From Deltaproteobacteria bacterium (lineage in GTDB: Bacteria; Desulfobacterota; Anaeroferrophillalia; Anaeroferrophillales; Tharpellaceae): a DNA stretch of 5,988 bases. The notes beneath the pieces are model-generated. The model worked only from the letters and a program-made list of their open reading frames with translations, was not told where the DNA came from and did not search any database. Shown one piece after another: positions 5,023 through 5,988 of this stretch. Location: contig JAUVDU010000116.1 of assembly GCA_030595135.1 (NCBI GenBank), forward strand, positions 1 to 5,988. Direction: 5' to 3'. The position numbers and the translations under genes were made by a program. How positions within the stretch are numbered: the first letter of the stretch is position 1; every line of letters starts with the position of its first letter.

Positions 5023-5988
5023 TAAACTGGAACCTCAGTACCAGAGACCGGCTGACGCAAAATCTGATAAGGGGCTAATAAGCCCTGACAACGAGCCAGG
5101 GCCATAGTTCCGGGATGAACTTGGGCGACCATTTCGCCGTTCTCTTTCTGCAATGAAAGTATGGTGGTCGTAAAATCATCCATGCCGGGAGTTATAACCT
5201 CGATTTTTGCGCCTGTTCGCAAGCGGTCTTTGACGTTGAGACGAACCAAGCAACTCTGAGTTGCTGAATCATGACCAACTACCTCTAAAACCAGAGCGCA
5301 GAAAAGATAGTTTCGTAAATAGGCGGAATTCTCATGGTACTGGAGATTTTGAGATTGGCCCTGGCCGTCGATGAATCCTTCAGTATAGCGTCTATGACTG
5401 ACCCGGGTCAATTCATTTTTCCATTTTTCAAGCTGTTCCAGTGAAAATGGGGTTTTTGGCGAGAGGTAAAGCTGATCTAAAGCTTGACGAAAAACTCTAG
5501 TCACGACGGCAACGTAGTAGGCACTCTTCATCCGCCCTTCAATTTTAAAGGAGCAGACACCGGCGGCTTTTAACTCCGGAAGGCGGGCAATCAGGCAGAG
5601 ATCTTTGGCGTTAAAGATATAACTGCCCCGCTCATCCTCTTCAAGCGCCATAAACTCTCCCGGACGCGTCTCCTCCTGCAAAACGTAGCTCCAGCGGCAA
5701 GGCTGGGCACAATCGCCGCGATTAGCGTGGCGGCCGGTGAGTACCGCACTGAGCAAACAGCGCCCGGAATAGGCCATGCACATGGCTCCATGAACAAAAA
5801 CCTCACATTCCATTCCGGGTACTCGATAAACGACCTCGGCAATATCAGGCAGAGACAGTTCACGGGCCAGATTGATTCGGCTTACACCATTTTTTTGCCA
5901 GAAAGAGGCAGAGAGGTAATTGAGCGTATTGCTCTGGGTACTAAGATGGAGAGGAAGATCGGGAAGAAGTTCCCGACAAAGGGCAATG
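5022..5988 (-). CDS. Peptidase U32 family protein, TrhP/YegQ-like (probable RNA hydroxylation), 5' partial
   Basis: The frame is open to the right edge, so the true start lies outside; 321 residues are visible and perhaps 80-130 are missing. The U32 signature EVFVHGAMCMAYSGRCLLS is intact (visible residues 62-80). Four cysteines, at 70, 77, 93 and 97, match the pattern that binds an iron-sulfur cluster in this superfamily. FKIEGRMKS (147-155) and the TEGF segment are also typical, and a C-terminal beta-rich domain ends the protein. Despite the 'peptidase' name, studied members such as E. coli TrhP and RlhA take part in prephenate-dependent hydroxylation of tRNA or 23S rRNA. The closest resemblance by eye is to TrhP, so tRNA U34 hydroxylation is a reasonable inference, not proven. 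It looks like a housekeeping gene bordering the glycan cassette, with GC-richer sequence than the radical SAM gene at 2673-3602. An ATG at 5813 is internal to the signature region and is not the start. Confidence 0.92.
   Translation of the reverse strand, partial: IALCRELLPDLPLHLSTQSNTLNYLSASFWQKNGVSRINLARELSLPDIAEVVYRVPGMECEVFVHGAMCMAYSGRCLLSAVLTGRHANRGDCAQPCRWSYVLQEETRPGEFMALEEDERGSYIFNAKDLCLIARLPELKAAGVCSFKIEGRMKSAYYVAVVTRVFRQALDQLYLSPKTPFSLEQLEKWKNELTRVSHRRYTEGFIDGQGQSQNLQYHENSAYLRNYLFCALVLEVVGHDSATQSCLVRLNVKDRLRTGAKIEVITPGMDDFTTTILSLQKENGEMVAQVHPGTMALARCQGLLAPYQILRQPVSGTEVPV

Noticed and set aside
5591..5863. Alternative minus-strand frame within the U32 gene
   Set aside because: The other minus-strand frame carries the intact U32 signature and stays open to the window edge.

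Overview
The window is a tightly packed, one-directional gene cluster: every gene I can support lies on the minus strand, so transcription runs from the right edge (5988) to the left edge (1). The contents suggest a Gram-negative bacterium. There is a TrhP/YegQ-type U32 protein, a Wzm/TagG-type ABC-2 permease of the kind that exports O-antigen or capsule, and several 'decoration' enzymes typical of surface-glycan islands. The style (radical SAM/SPASM enzymes, CmcI-like and small glycan-locus methyltransferases, a palindromic MITE-like repeat) would fit a Desulfobacterota-like anaerobe. That placement is an impression, not something the sequence proves.

Layout in transcription order. (1) 5988-5022: U32-family protein, N-terminus outside the window, a probable RNA-hydroxylation housekeeping gene. 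(2) 5022-4945: a 25-codon mini-ORF whose ATG overlaps the U32 stop and whose peptide resembles the first residues of the ABC permease at the other end of the cluster. (3) 4938-4318: class I SAM methyltransferase. (4) 4312-3602: CmcI/cephalosporin-hydroxylase-like methyltransferase. (5) 3602-2673: radical SAM protein with a cysteine-rich C-terminus, visibly AT-rich. (6) 2601-1612: a second radical SAM/SPASM protein. (7) 1614-1462: a 153-bp palindromic MITE-like element with a 4-bp target duplication, sitting exactly on the stop codon of gene 6. (8) 1433-555: TPR plus class I methyltransferase. (9) 534-1: ABC-2 permease (Wzm-like), C-terminus outside the window.

How they may work together (inference): genes 3-6 and 8 look like tailoring enzymes for a surface polysaccharide exported by an ABC transporter whose permease starts at 534. 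In such pathways methyl groups can modify or cap the chain. The two radical SAM enzymes would do an unidentified radical modification of a sugar, lipid carrier or peptide. No glycosyltransferase, ATP-binding subunit or RiPP precursor is visible, so the substrate is unknown. Gene spacing (5-bp gap, 1-bp overlap, 71-bp gap, about 20 bp) suggests one operon, now interrupted by the palindromic insertion. The main points of interest are the reconstructable insertion that swapped one stop codon for another, the permease-like mini-ORF that may mark the insertion point of the whole cassette, and the unassigned pairing of two radical SAM enzymes with three methyltransferases. I see no clear sigma-70 promoter, rho-independent terminator, tRNA, rRNA or CRISPR.
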